From contig NZ_CP104307.1 in NCBI RefSeq assembly GCF_025252405.1, forward strand, positions 1,426,001 to 1,490,000: a stretch of 64,000 nucleotides of DNA, read 5' to 3'. Positions within the stretch are counted from its first letter, which is position 1. The number at the start of each line of letters is the position of its first letter. The notes under the pieces are model-generated. The model saw only the letters and a list, made by a program, of their open reading frames with translations. It made no database searches and was not told the origin of the DNA. Positions 53,716 through 62,306 of this stretch are shown piece after piece. This DNA comes from Flavobacterium sp. TR2 (GTDB lineage: Bacteria > Bacteroidota > Bacteroidia > Flavobacteriales > Flavobacteriaceae). The position numbers were made by a program, and so were the translations under genes.

Positions 53716-54165
53716 ATGCCAAAAAATCTACTTATCCTATTGCTTTTTTTTAGCCCATTTTATATGAACTCCCAAAATATAATCTGGAAAACCGATATCA
53801 ATGATGCTGTAACTGCAAGTGCAGAAAAAAGAAAGCCTTTATTGATTTTCTTTACAGCTCAAGGCGTAAGCTCTCAGCTGCAAAATGAAATTTTTGCTAC
53901 TCGCGAGTTTGAAGAATGGTCGCGCAAAAATGTTATTTTGGTGAAACTTGATCTTTCTGATTCTTCCATTTCTGATGCTGCTAAAGAGCAAAATCTAATG
54001 TTAAAGAATGCTTTTGGTATAGAGGACATTCCTCAGGTATGTTTTTCTGAGGTAACCGTCAGAAAAGGGAAAACCAATTTTAATAAATTAGGGCTTATTG
54101 CCTACACAAGTTCTGGCGTTAAAACCTGGATTTCTGAATCCAATTCAATTTTAAACCCAGAATAA
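53716..54165 (+). CDS. thioredoxin-fold protein lacking the CxxC motif, second copy
   Basis: This 149-residue exported protein (signal peptide ~1-19, YMNSQ) is closest to the gene at 53001. Both share EIFKT/EIFAT, SRDNV/SRKNV, LKNAFGVQDLP/LKNAFGIEDIP and the VRKNK/VRKGK stretch. Here the active-site place reads AQGVSSQLQN, again without cysteines. The leader DNA of the two genes is also alike (ACCAAAA before the ATG), so the duplication included the upstream part. Function unknown. Confidence 0.75.
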   Translation: MPKNLLILLLFFSPFYMNSQNIIWKTDINDAVTASAEKRKPLLIFFTAQGVSSQLQNEIFATREFEEWSRKNVILVKLDLSDSSISDAAKEQNLMLKNAFGIEDIPQVCFSEVTVRKGKTNFNKLGLIAYTSSGVKTWISESNSILNPE

Positions 54166-54167
54166 AA

Positions 54168-56198
54168 TTATAATTGATAGTATCCCTTTTCTTTTGTCGA
54201 ATGAAAGGGGATGTTTTTTTTGAGACAGCTGTTTTTCCAGCATTTCTGTATAGAATTGGAATTAGAGCCATCAGCTATGACAATTTTTGGATGAATATCT
54301 TGCAGTACCCGATCCAGATTTATTTTTGAAGTCTGCGTAAGAATTAAAATGTCTGGCTTGATTTTCTTGGAAAAAGTTTTCGTACTGTCAATGATTAAAA
54401 TTTTGGTGTTTTTAAAGTAAAGCACATTTTTAACCTCTTTAATTGCAGACAAGGTGATTGAATTTCCAACAAGATACGAATTTATATTCTTTTTATTGAC
54501 TTCTTTATGATTGCTGTCTCTGCTGTAAAGTATAAAGTTTCTTCCTAATCGCTCAGAAATAAGCGTGCTGTTTTTTTCATTGTAAACAATCAGCTCTTCT
54601 TCATTTTCAGTTTCAATTTTACTTAAAATAAAAGCAAGCTGAATTGTAATAATTGAGACCAATACCAATATTAATTTGTTGAAGCTTGGTTTTTTAATCC
54701 AAATTATAGAGTCAATAATAAAGAATGTGAAGGCAACTAAATGATAAAAATTAAAGCTTATGTCTCGTATAACGAAAGCATCTGCAGAAGCAACTGCATG
54801 AACCATAAGATTTAGCAAATAAATGCTTTTTTCAAAAACCATTGTAAGAAGTAATGGAGGGCTGGCAAAAATTGCAATAATTATGATCACAATGCCAGCA
54901 ATCATAATAAAGGATAAAACAGGAAGTATAATAATATTTGTGACAAAAAATAAGCCCGGAAATTGATGGAAATAGTAAAGGCATAAAGGCAAAGTGCCAA
55001 TTTGTGCGGCAAAAGAAACCGTAAGGGCTTCCCAAATATAAACTGTTAACTTGTATTTTGGCTTATAGATGTTTTTTAAAATCGGTTGCAGCCAAAGAAT
55101 AAAAAATAATGCGACGTAGCTTAATTGAAAACCAACATCAAATAAAAAATACGGTTCAAAAAGTAATATCAGTAAAATTGAAACCAATAAAGTGTGATAT
55201 ATATTGCCATTTCGACGTAAATGATTTCCGATTGCAAGAAATGAAAACATAACCACAGATCTCAAAACCGATGGGGATAGGCCAGAAATTATGGCGAAAC
55301 CAGCCAAGGAAATTAGAATTGATGCTAGTTTTAAAAAAGAGCCTTTTCTTGTATTTGGAATTGGCTTCAGTATAAAGGTTATAAAAAACATTATAAAGCC
55401 AACATGAAGACCTGAAACAGATAAAATGTGCGTTGCTCCAGAATATTGATAATCCTGAATAATATCTTGCGAAATCTCCTGCTGCTGTCCTAAAATTAAT
55501 GCTAGGGCAACATTCATTTCGGCTTTATTGAATTTTGATTTTTCAAGATTGGAAATTATTCTCGAATGCAATTGAGCACAATAATACCAAATGTCTTTTT
55601 GAATGGTTTTACTTACCGAAATTTCCTTTTTCTGGCAATAAATCTGCGCATAAATCTGCTTGTTTGCCAAATATTTGCCGTAATCAAATTGATTGGGATT
55701 TTTACTAGGTTTGTTTTGCTGTAAAATCGTTTTAATTTTAAGTCTGTTTCCTATTATCAAGTGGTTTTTTATGCTGTCTTTCTGAATGTTTATGATAATT
55801 TTTCCCGAATAGGACTTTCCTGATATCGTTTTTACCAGACCAATATATCGGTCGCTATAATCGTTGCTTTTTAGTTTTTCCCTTAAAATTAATATTACTG
55901 ATTGAGGATTTTTAAAAGCTATTTTGCAATGTGTGTAGTTGCTTTTTTGAAGGCTTTCGGTATGGCATAAAAGTGTTAATGCTCCAATGCAGAAAGACAG
56001 AATATAACTCAAACTTCCAAATAAGATTGATTTTTTACTGTGCTTTAAGCTCCAAAAAAAGTCTGCGCAGAATGCTATAAAGCTAACCAAAACTGAAATG
56101 GCAATGACATGATCAGAAAAATGCAGATAATACGAAGCAATTACCCCGAGTATAAAGGCAATTGTAATTTTTGCTAACGGAAAATCTAATACTTTCAT
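54168..56198 (-). CDS. comEC: ComEC/Rec2 family DNA uptake channel protein
   Basis: Forms the inner-membrane channel for single-stranded DNA in natural competence. The 676 residues have an N-terminal DUF4131-type part (~20-185), then the Competence domain (~210-490) with SGATHILSVSGLHVGFIMF (~257-275) and AIISGLSPSVLRSVVMFSFL, and many helices. The C-terminal ~150 residues occupy the place of the MBL-fold domain but have no HxHxDH motif; only PDILILTQTSKINLDRVL and KIVIADGSN echo the fold. Thus the nuclease-like part is degenerate. It is the last gene of the surE-lpxB-C40 run on this strand. Confidence 0.85.
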   Translation of the reverse strand: MKVLDFPLAKITIAFILGVIASYYLHFSDHVIAISVLVSFIAFCADFFWSLKHSKKSILFGSLSYILSFCIGALTLLCHTESLQKSNYTHCKIAFKNPQSVILILREKLKSNDYSDRYIGLVKTISGKSYSGKIIINIQKDSIKNHLIIGNRLKIKTILQQNKPSKNPNQFDYGKYLANKQIYAQIYCQKKEISVSKTIQKDIWYYCAQLHSRIISNLEKSKFNKAEMNVALALILGQQQEISQDIIQDYQYSGATHILSVSGLHVGFIMFFITFILKPIPNTRKGSFLKLASILISLAGFAIISGLSPSVLRSVVMFSFLAIGNHLRRNGNIYHTLLVSILLILLFEPYFLFDVGFQLSYVALFFILWLQPILKNIYKPKYKLTVYIWEALTVSFAAQIGTLPLCLYYFHQFPGLFFVTNIIILPVLSFIMIAGIVIIIIAIFASPPLLLTMVFEKSIYLLNLMVHAVASADAFVIRDISFNFYHLVAFTFFIIDSIIWIKKPSFNKLILVLVSIITIQLAFILSKIETENEEELIVYNEKNSTLISERLGRNFILYSRDSNHKEVNKKNINSYLVGNSITLSAIKEVKNVLYFKNTKILIIDSTKTFSKKIKPDILILTQTSKINLDRVLQDIHPKIVIADGSNSNSIQKCWKNSCLKKNIPFHSTKEKGYYQL
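54182..54222 (+). terminator. terminator of the last thioredoxin-fold gene, inside comEC
   Basis: ATCCCTTTTC / GAAAGGGGAT with an 11-nt loop and a T-run. It lies within the last codons of the opposing comEC gene (which encode KEKGYYQL), so one sequence serves as coding DNA and as a terminator. Confidence 0.65.
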
Positions 56199-56249
56199 GG
56201 TTTAAAAGTATTAAATATTTGTAAGAAAAATAATAAAAAAAATATTATT

Positions 56250-56735
56250 TTACGGAATAACTCTATTGACTTGTTCGAAAGAGTTTTTATAGTAAGGCTC
56301 TTTGGTAGAAGAAATGATTACTCCTTTTGATGTAGACGAATGCACAAATTTTATTTCATCAGAATTGACTTCTGTGATTAATCCGACATGATTAATTTGT
56401 CTGCTTTTGTTAGTTTTAAAGAAAATTAAATCGCCTTTTTTTGCATCGGTTAACGGAATGACTTTTCCAATTTTTGCTTGTTCATAAGAGCTTCTTGGAA
56501 GTGAGATATTTTCACTTTCAAAAGTAGTGTAAACCAATCCAGAACAGTCAAAACCGCTTTTTGTAGTTCCTCCTGCTTTATAGCGAACCCCAATATTGTC
56601 AGTTGCTTTTTCGACAAGATGGTTAACCAAAGTTTTGCTTTCTCTTTTAGATTCGTTTTTGTTTGCAACAGAAGAAGTTGACTTACAAGAAGTAAAAGCA
56701 ATGGCTACAAGCAAAAAAAGGAGTATTCTTTTCAA
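56250..56735 (-). CDS. NlpC/P60 (C40) lipoprotein peptidase
   Basis: Cuts peptide bonds in peptidoglycan stems. This 161-residue protein has a lipoprotein signal (AFTSCKSTSS) and an NlpC/P60 domain (~40-158) with the catalytic Cys in GFDCSGLVYTTF (~60-71), the His in NHVGLITEV (~115) and the third polar residue in VHSSTSKGV. The best start is a TTG complementary to 56733-56735, since a stop lies just upstream in frame and the signal peptide needs it. It starts 6 bp after the lpxB stop. Confidence 0.85.
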   Translation of the reverse strand: MKRILLFLLVAIAFTSCKSTSSVANKNESKRESKTLVNHLVEKATDNIGVRYKAGGTTKSGFDCSGLVYTTFESENISLPRSSYEQAKIGKVIPLTDAKKGDLIFFKTNKSRQINHVGLITEVNSDEIKFVHSSTSKGVIISSTKEPYYKNSFEQVNRVIP

Positions 56736-56741
56736 AATAGA

Positions 56742-57863
56742 TTAATTAGTTTGTTTTAAATCGGCAACAATAAGTTTCGCGGTGTTTTTACTCGCGCCCA
56801 CTCCGCCTAACTTTTGTTCTAATATATCGTAATTTTGCAGCACTTTATTGCGATGACTAGGCTCTAATAATTTTTGAAGTTCTTCTTTAATTCTTTTTTT
56901 ATTGCAATCACCCTGAATCAATTCGGTTACCACTTCTTGATCCATGATTAAATTTACAAGAGAAATGTATTTTAGGGTAATAATTCGTTTAGCAATCTGA
57001 TACGAAACTTCGCTTCCTTTATAGCAAACCACTTCGGGCACTTTAAAAAGCGCAGTTTCAAGAGTTGCCGTTCCAGAAGTTACTAGTGCAGCTGTCGAAG
57101 AACGCAATAAATCGTACGTTTTATTCGAAACAAATGCGACGTTTTTATTTTTTAAAAATTGCTGATAGAATTCGTATTCCTGACTTGGAGCACCTGCAAT
57201 TACAAATTCGTAATCCTGAAAATCATCAACAACACTCAGCATTACGCTTAGCATTTTAGTAATTTCCTGTTTGCGGCTTCCAGGCAGGACAGCGATAATT
57301 GGTTTTTCGCCAAGATTATTTTCTTTTCTAAATAATGCTTCGTCAAAAGCAGGCTGATTCTGAATGGCATCAATAAGCGGATGTCCAACAAAATCGACAG
57401 GGAAATGATGCTTGTCCTCGTAAAAACTTTTTTCAAAAGGCAGAATCACATACATTTTATCAACGTCTTGTTTGATCGCTTTAATTCGATTTTCTTTCCA
57501 AGCCCAAATTTGAGGAGAAATGTAATAATGTGTTTTATAGCCCAGTTCTTTTGCCCATTTAGCAATTCGCATATTAAAACCCGGATAATCAATAAAAATA
57601 ATCACATCTGGCTGAAACTCCGTGATGTCTTTTTTACAGATTTTAATATTGTTTAAAATGGTTTTTAAGTTGAAAACCACTTCAATAAAGCCCATAAAAG
57701 CCAAGTCGCGATAGTGTTTTACGAGAGTTCCGCCTGCTTTCTGCATTAAGTCTCCGCCCCAAAATCTAATTTCTGCTTCTGGATCTTCAATATATAATGC
57801 CTTCATTAAGTTGGAACCGTGTAAATCTCCAGAGGCTTCTCCTGCAATTATGTAATACTTCAT
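56742..57863 (-). CDS. lpxB: lipid-A-disaccharide synthase
   Basis: Joins UDP-diacylglucosamine and lipid X to form the lipid A disaccharide at the inner face of the inner membrane. Its 373 residues (usual ~375) show the GT19 motifs: IAGEASGDLHGSNLMKAL (~6-23), FWGGDLMQKAGG (~34-45), DVIIFIDYPGFNMRIA (~85-100), VAVLPGSR-like AVLPGSRKQEI (~192-202) and SGTATLETALFKVPEVVCYK (~262-281). It stands in the surE, small membrane protein, lpxB, C40, comEC run. Confidence 0.95.
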   Translation of the reverse strand: MKYYIIAGEASGDLHGSNLMKALYIEDPEAEIRFWGGDLMQKAGGTLVKHYRDLAFMGFIEVVFNLKTILNNIKICKKDITEFQPDVIIFIDYPGFNMRIAKWAKELGYKTHYYISPQIWAWKENRIKAIKQDVDKMYVILPFEKSFYEDKHHFPVDFVGHPLIDAIQNQPAFDEALFRKENNLGEKPIIAVLPGSRKQEITKMLSVMLSVVDDFQDYEFVIAGAPSQEYEFYQQFLKNKNVAFVSNKTYDLLRSSTAALVTSGTATLETALFKVPEVVCYKGSEVSYQIAKRIITLKYISLVNLIMDQEVVTELIQGDCNKKRIKEELQKLLEPSHRNKVLQNYDILEQKLGGVGASKNTAKLIVADLKQTN

Positions 57864-57926
57864 GTTGGTTTTTTTGTAAATGTGCTAAAGTTGTAACTAC
57901 TAAAGGGAACTTAGCAAAGATAAGAT

Positions 57927-58196
57927 TTAAATAACTAATGTAGAAATGGCCAGTACAATCACGGCCAAAATTACGCCTCGAGCCATGAATTCTTTGTTTC
58001 TTTTTAAAAGAATAGCAAATACACCAAGATCTAAAAGTGTGCCTATGGTAATTATTTTTCCAAGATAACCGTATTCCCGAATCATTTTAAATCCAGATGA
58101 AATGTCAAATGTGGTAAAAAAGGTGATAAACAGATAGCTTCCTAGGAGAGCTGTAAAAATTCCGATTAAAAAACCAATTAGTATTTCTTTAGTCAT
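57927..58196 (-). CDS. small membrane protein between surE and lpxB
   Basis: An 89-residue protein with two to three hydrophobic helices (~5-28, ~45-65, ~70-88). Its start overlaps the end of surE by 8 bp (ATGACTAA), so translation is coupled, and lpxB follows 63 bp later. I recognise no family. It is likely a conserved flavobacterial inner-membrane protein; the place beside lpxB points to the envelope. Confidence 0.7.
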   Translation of the reverse strand: MTKEILIGFLIGIFTALLGSYLFITFFTTFDISSGFKMIREYGYLGKIITIGTLLDLGVFAILLKRNKEFMARGVILAVIVLAISTLVI

Positions 58197-58968
58197 TTAA
58201 TTTCCAAGTATTAAGTTGTTGGATAGAATGGTGGGCAGTCAAGTCAAATTGCACGGGAACTACAGAAATGTATCCGTTTGCCAGAGCCCATTCGTCGGTA
58301 TCTTCTCCTTTATCTTCGTTTACAAATTTTCCTGCAAGCCAGTAATAATCTTTTCCAAAAGGGGTTTGTCTTTTATCAAATTTCTGTGCGTAGTAAGCTT
58401 TCGCTTGACGGCAAACTTTAATTCCTTTAATTTCAGATTCTTTTAATTTTGGAAAATTCACGTTTAAAACAACCCCCGGCGGCAGTTTATTGGCCAGAGT
58501 TTCTAATGTGATTTTTTTTACGAAAGATTTAATCTGTTCAAAATCAGCATTCCAATCAAAATCCAAAAGAGAAAAACCAATTGCCTGAATGCCCTCGATT
58601 CCTGCCTCTACTGCCGCACTCATGGTTCCGGAGTAAATAACATTGATAGAAGAATTAGATCCGTGGTTGATTCCCGAAACGCATAAATCGGGTTTGCGCT
58701 TTAAGATTTCGTTTACTGCCAGTTTTACACAATCTACAGGAGTTCCAGAACAGCTGTACTCTGCAATTGTGTCATTTTCTTTAGAAATTTTATCGATGAA
58801 TAAAGTGTTGTTGACTGTAATCGCGTGCCCCATCGCGCTTTGGGGTTTGTCTGGCGCAACGACAATGACATCGCCAATCGTTTCCATGACGCTGATGAGG
58901 GCTCTAATTCCGGGAGCCAAAATACCATCATCGTTGGTCACTAATATAAGTGGTTTTTCAGCTTTCAT
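58189..58968 (-). CDS. surE: 5'/3'-nucleotidase SurE
   Basis: Removes phosphate from 5' or 3' nucleoside monophosphates. The 259 residues (usual ~250) show the metal-binding LVTNDDGILAPGI (~9-21, Asp-Asp), APDKPQSAMGHAIT (~38-51, the conserved Ser), and CVSGINHGSNSS (~96-107). It is the first gene of the minus-strand run and divergent from the Prc protease gene. The start is the ATG at 58968, directly before the first strand. Confidence 0.93.
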   Translation of the reverse strand: MKAEKPLILVTNDDGILAPGIRALISVMETIGDVIVVAPDKPQSAMGHAITVNNTLFIDKISKENDTIAEYSCSGTPVDCVKLAVNEILKRKPDLCVSGINHGSNSSINVIYSGTMSAAVEAGIEGIQAIGFSLLDFDWNADFEQIKSFVKKITLETLANKLPPGVVLNVNFPKLKESEIKGIKVCRQAKAYYAQKFDKRQTPFGKDYYWLAGKFVNEDKGEDTDEWALANGYISVVPVQFDLTAHHSIQQLNTWKLND

Positions 58969-59181
58969 ATAATAAATATTATGTGTAATTTTAACAATTG
59001 TAAGATTTTAAAAACAAATTTAGTCACAGATTCTTTAGGATAAGCCACAAATACTGCAAAATTTGTCAACTAAGGTAAAGAACTTTTTTACGAATTAAAC
59101 ATTTTTATATCTTTAACAAAAAATTATCGAAGCGTTAGCTCTCGTGGCATAGTTTTTAACGTAACTTAGATAAAAAAATTG

Positions 59182-61365
59182 ATGAATGCTATTATAAAGT
59201 TTATGAAAAGAAATTATAAGATACTCATAGCCGTATTGTGCTTATCGCTTACATTATTTGCATTTAAGATGAATGCTGATAGGACAATCGATCCAGATCC
59301 GAACAGAGACAAGACACTTTTAGAATTATTAGCATTTGTTATTGAGAAAGGACATTATAGTCCGGCAGAAATAAATGATGAATTCTCAAAAGGTATTTTT
59401 AAAGATTATATAGATGCTTTAGACCCATCAAAAAGATTCTTCCTTCAGTCAGATATTGACGAGTTCAAGCAGTACGAATTAATGCTGGATGATCAATTTT
59501 TGAATAAAGATATTACGTTCTTCAACCTTACTTATACAAGGCTTATGAAACGTATGGAAGAAAGTAAAAAACGTTACAAAACGATTTTAGCTCAGCCATT
59601 CAACTACAATGTGGATGAGACTTTTGACGCTGATTATGAAAAGATTCCGTATGCAAAAAACTTAACGGAGATTAACGAGAGATGGAGAAAACAAATTAAA
59701 TTATCAACTCTTTCTTCTTTAGTTACAAAACAAAAAATTGAAGAAGAAAAGAAGAAAAAAGATCCAGCTTACAAAGAGAAATCTTTTGAAACTTTAGAAA
59801 AAGAAACTCGCGAAAGCTCTTTAAAATCTCTAGATGATAATTTTAGTGTGATTAAAGATTTGAATAGAGAATATTGGTTTTCTGTGTATTTGAATTCTAT
59901 TATGGCTCGTTTTGATCCGCATACAAGCTATTTTGCACCAGAAGAAAAAGATCGTTTTGACGTAAACATCAGTGGAAAACTAGAAGGTATCGGAGCTCGT
60001 TTGACTAAGAAAAACGATTTTACTCAAATTGACGAATTAATTTCTGGCGGTCCAGCTTGGAAAGGAAAACAGCTTGAAGCTGGAGATTTAATCTTGAAAG
60101 TTGCTCAAGGAAATGAGGAGCCTGTAGATGTTGTTGGAATGCGTTTGGATGATGTTGTGAAAAAAATCAAAGGTCACAAAGGAACTGAGGTAAAACTGAC
60201 AGTTAAAAAAGTTGACGGTTCTATCAAGGTTATTTCTATCATTCGTGATGTTGTTGAAATTGAAGAAACCTACGCTAAATCTAGTGTTGTTGAGAAAAAC
60301 GGTTTAAAATACGGAGTGATTTACCTTCCAAAATTTTATATCGACTTTGAAAATAAAGATGGGCGTGATGCTGGAAAAGATATTGCTCGTGAAGTAGAAA
60401 GATTGAAAAAAGAAAATATCAATGGTATTGTTCTAGACGTTCGAGATGATGGCGGAGGATCTCTTTCTACAGTTGTTGATATTGCTGGTTTGTTTATCGA
60501 AGAAGGACCGATTGTACAAGTAAAATCTGCTGGTAAAAAGAAAGAAGTTTTATACGATAAAGATAAAAAAATCGAATGGGATGGCCCATTGGTTATCATG
60601 GTAAATAGTTTTTCTGCTTCGGCGTCTGAAATTTTGGCGGCTGCAATTCAAGATTACAAACGTGGTGTAATTATCGGAAGCAAACAAACTTATGGTAAAG
60701 GAACCGTGCAGAATGTACTAGATTTAAATCAGTTTGTGCGTAACGCAAATTATGGAGATCTTGGAGCACTAAAAATTACAGGGCAGAAGTTTTATAGAAT
60801 TAATGGAGGCTCAACTCAATTAGAAGGAGTTCATAGCGATGTGGTAATGCCAGATCGATATGCGTACCTAAAAATGGGCGAGAGAGATATTGATAATGCA
60901 ATGCCTTGGGATAAAATAGATCCAGCTGATTATAGCACTTGGACTTCTAATGAGAATTTTACAAAAGCGATTAATAATAGTAAAAATAGAATAGCTCAAA
61001 ATGCTCAGTTTAAATTAATCGATGACAATGCCAAATGGATCGATGTTAAAAACAAAGAGAATGTATATAGCTTGAATATTAAGAGCTTCAAAGAAACTCA
61101 AGAGCAAGTTGAAAACGAAGGGAAAAAATATAAGCCAATTTCTGATTACAAAAATGATCTGATTTTTAAATCGCTTCCTTACGAAGAAGAAGAAATGAAG
61201 GCTGATGCTTCGTTAAAGGAAAAAAGAGATGCTTGGCACCAAGCTTTGTCTAAAGACGTTTATGTAGAAGAAGCCTTAAATGTTTTAGATGACTTGCAAA
61301 CCAAAAGTTTGGTAAAAAATACAGTTACTCCTAAAATGAAAAAGGATAAACTGGTGAAATCTTAA
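59182..61365 (+). CDS. carboxy-terminal processing peptidase (Prc/S41)
   Basis: A periplasmic serine protease that cuts proteins from the C-terminus, about 727 residues. The N-terminal membrane anchor or signal is NYKILIAVLCLSLTLFAF. Then come a helical Prc N-terminal domain (~35-240), a PDZ domain (~250-340, SGGPAWKGKQLEAGDLILKV) and the S41 domain with the Ser in SFSASASEILAAA (~480) and Lys in QTYGKGTVQ (~506). The C-terminal DUF3340-like part (~600-727) makes it Prc and not the shorter CtpA. A second ATG at 59203 directly before the signal may be the true start. Confidence 0.92.
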   Translation: MNAIIKFMKRNYKILIAVLCLSLTLFAFKMNADRTIDPDPNRDKTLLELLAFVIEKGHYSPAEINDEFSKGIFKDYIDALDPSKRFFLQSDIDEFKQYELMLDDQFLNKDITFFNLTYTRLMKRMEESKKRYKTILAQPFNYNVDETFDADYEKIPYAKNLTEINERWRKQIKLSTLSSLVTKQKIEEEKKKKDPAYKEKSFETLEKETRESSLKSLDDNFSVIKDLNREYWFSVYLNSIMARFDPHTSYFAPEEKDRFDVNISGKLEGIGARLTKKNDFTQIDELISGGPAWKGKQLEAGDLILKVAQGNEEPVDVVGMRLDDVVKKIKGHKGTEVKLTVKKVDGSIKVISIIRDVVEIEETYAKSSVVEKNGLKYGVIYLPKFYIDFENKDGRDAGKDIAREVERLKKENINGIVLDVRDDGGGSLSTVVDIAGLFIEEGPIVQVKSAGKKKEVLYDKDKKIEWDGPLVIMVNSFSASASEILAAAIQDYKRGVIIGSKQTYGKGTVQNVLDLNQFVRNANYGDLGALKITGQKFYRINGGSTQLEGVHSDVVMPDRYAYLKMGERDIDNAMPWDKIDPADYSTWTSNENFTKAINNSKNRIAQNAQFKLIDDNAKWIDVKNKENVYSLNIKSFKETQEQVENEGKKYKPISDYKNDLIFKSLPYEEEEMKADASLKEKRDAWHQALSKDVYVEEALNVLDDLQTKSLVKNTVTPKMKKDKLVKS

Positions 61366-61390
61366 GTTCGAAAAGAATTTAGTTTGTTTA

Positions 61391-61431
61391 AAAACGCTCT
61401 ATAAATTTTGAATTTATGGAGCGTTTTTTTG
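61391..61431 (+). terminator. terminator after the Prc gene
   Basis: AAAACGCTCTATAAATT / AATTTATGGAGCGTTTT (one G-T pair) with a 3-nt loop and a T-run, 26 bp after the stop. Confidence 0.85.
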
Positions 61432-61461
61432 TAAGTTTATCCTCTAAAATAAATAAAAAAT

Positions 61462-62247
61462 ATGAAAGGCTGTTTAGGTTTAGTTTTGCTGAGTTTTGCA
61501 TTGCTATCTTGTAAAAAAGAAAATATAAAAAATAATGAAGAAATAAAAAGTAATGAAGTTGTCTCTTTTAAAGGCAATAACACTTACGGAGATTCTGCAT
61601 ACACCGTTTCGTACCTTCCGACCTCGACAACAAAACAGATTGTAAAGCACCAATATTACACGCTTTCTTATAATGAAAAATTTGAGCAAGCTGAATGGGT
61701 CGCTTATGAATTGAAAAAAGAATACTTGAAAAATAATGATTATAAAAGGCCTTACTTTATCGAAGACCCAAAAGTAACTACAGGCTCTGCAGACTGGAGA
61801 AATTATAAAAACTCTGGTTACGATAAAGGACATCTTTGCCCTGCGGGGGATATGGAATTTAGCAAAGATGCGTATAATGATACTTTTTATACTTCGAATA
61901 TTTCTCCTCAGAAAAAAGAATTTAATGCGGGAATTTGGAATAGAATTGAGCAGAAGACTCGCTATTGGGCAGGAAAATACAATGATATTTACGTAGTAAC
62001 TGGCGGAATTGCGAAAGATTCAGATAAAAAAATAGGACTAGAAAAAGTGGCTGTTCCTAAGTATTTTTATAAAATTGTTTTGGCCAAAAATGGTAAAGAA
62101 CACAAAGCAATTGCTTTTTTGGTTCCAAACGAGAAAAGTGACAAATCGATTTATGATTTTGTTGTTCCAATTGAAACTTTAGAAAAAATGACTGGAATTG
62201 ATTTCTTCCCAAATCTTAAAAATCTAAAAAGCAGTAAGGATTTTTAA
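61462..62247 (+). CDS. secreted DNA/RNA non-specific endonuclease
   Basis: Breaks down extracellular or periplasmic nucleic acid. This 261-residue lipoprotein (LLSCKKENI) has a beta-beta-alpha-metal nuclease domain (~60-255). The active site is in DKGHLCPAGDMEFS (~119-132, catalytic His; Lys where many relatives have Arg, DRGH). The Mg-binding Asn is in FYTSNISPQKKEFNAGIWN (~142-160). VVTGGIAK and the C-terminal FFPNL match NucA-type nucleases. It is single, between two terminators, with glutaminase next. A scavenging role for phosphate or nitrogen is inference. Confidence 0.9.
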   Translation: MKGCLGLVLLSFALLSCKKENIKNNEEIKSNEVVSFKGNNTYGDSAYTVSYLPTSTTKQIVKHQYYTLSYNEKFEQAEWVAYELKKEYLKNNDYKRPYFIEDPKVTTGSADWRNYKNSGYDKGHLCPAGDMEFSKDAYNDTFYTSNISPQKKEFNAGIWNRIEQKTRYWAGKYNDIYVVTGGIAKDSDKKIGLEKVAVPKYFYKIVLAKNGKEHKAIAFLVPNEKSDKSIYDFVVPIETLEKMTGIDFFPNLKNLKSSKDF

Positions 62248-62306
62248 GTAAACAATATTTACTCACAAATTAATACAGAATACAAATAAGAATGCATTTT
62301 TTTAGA

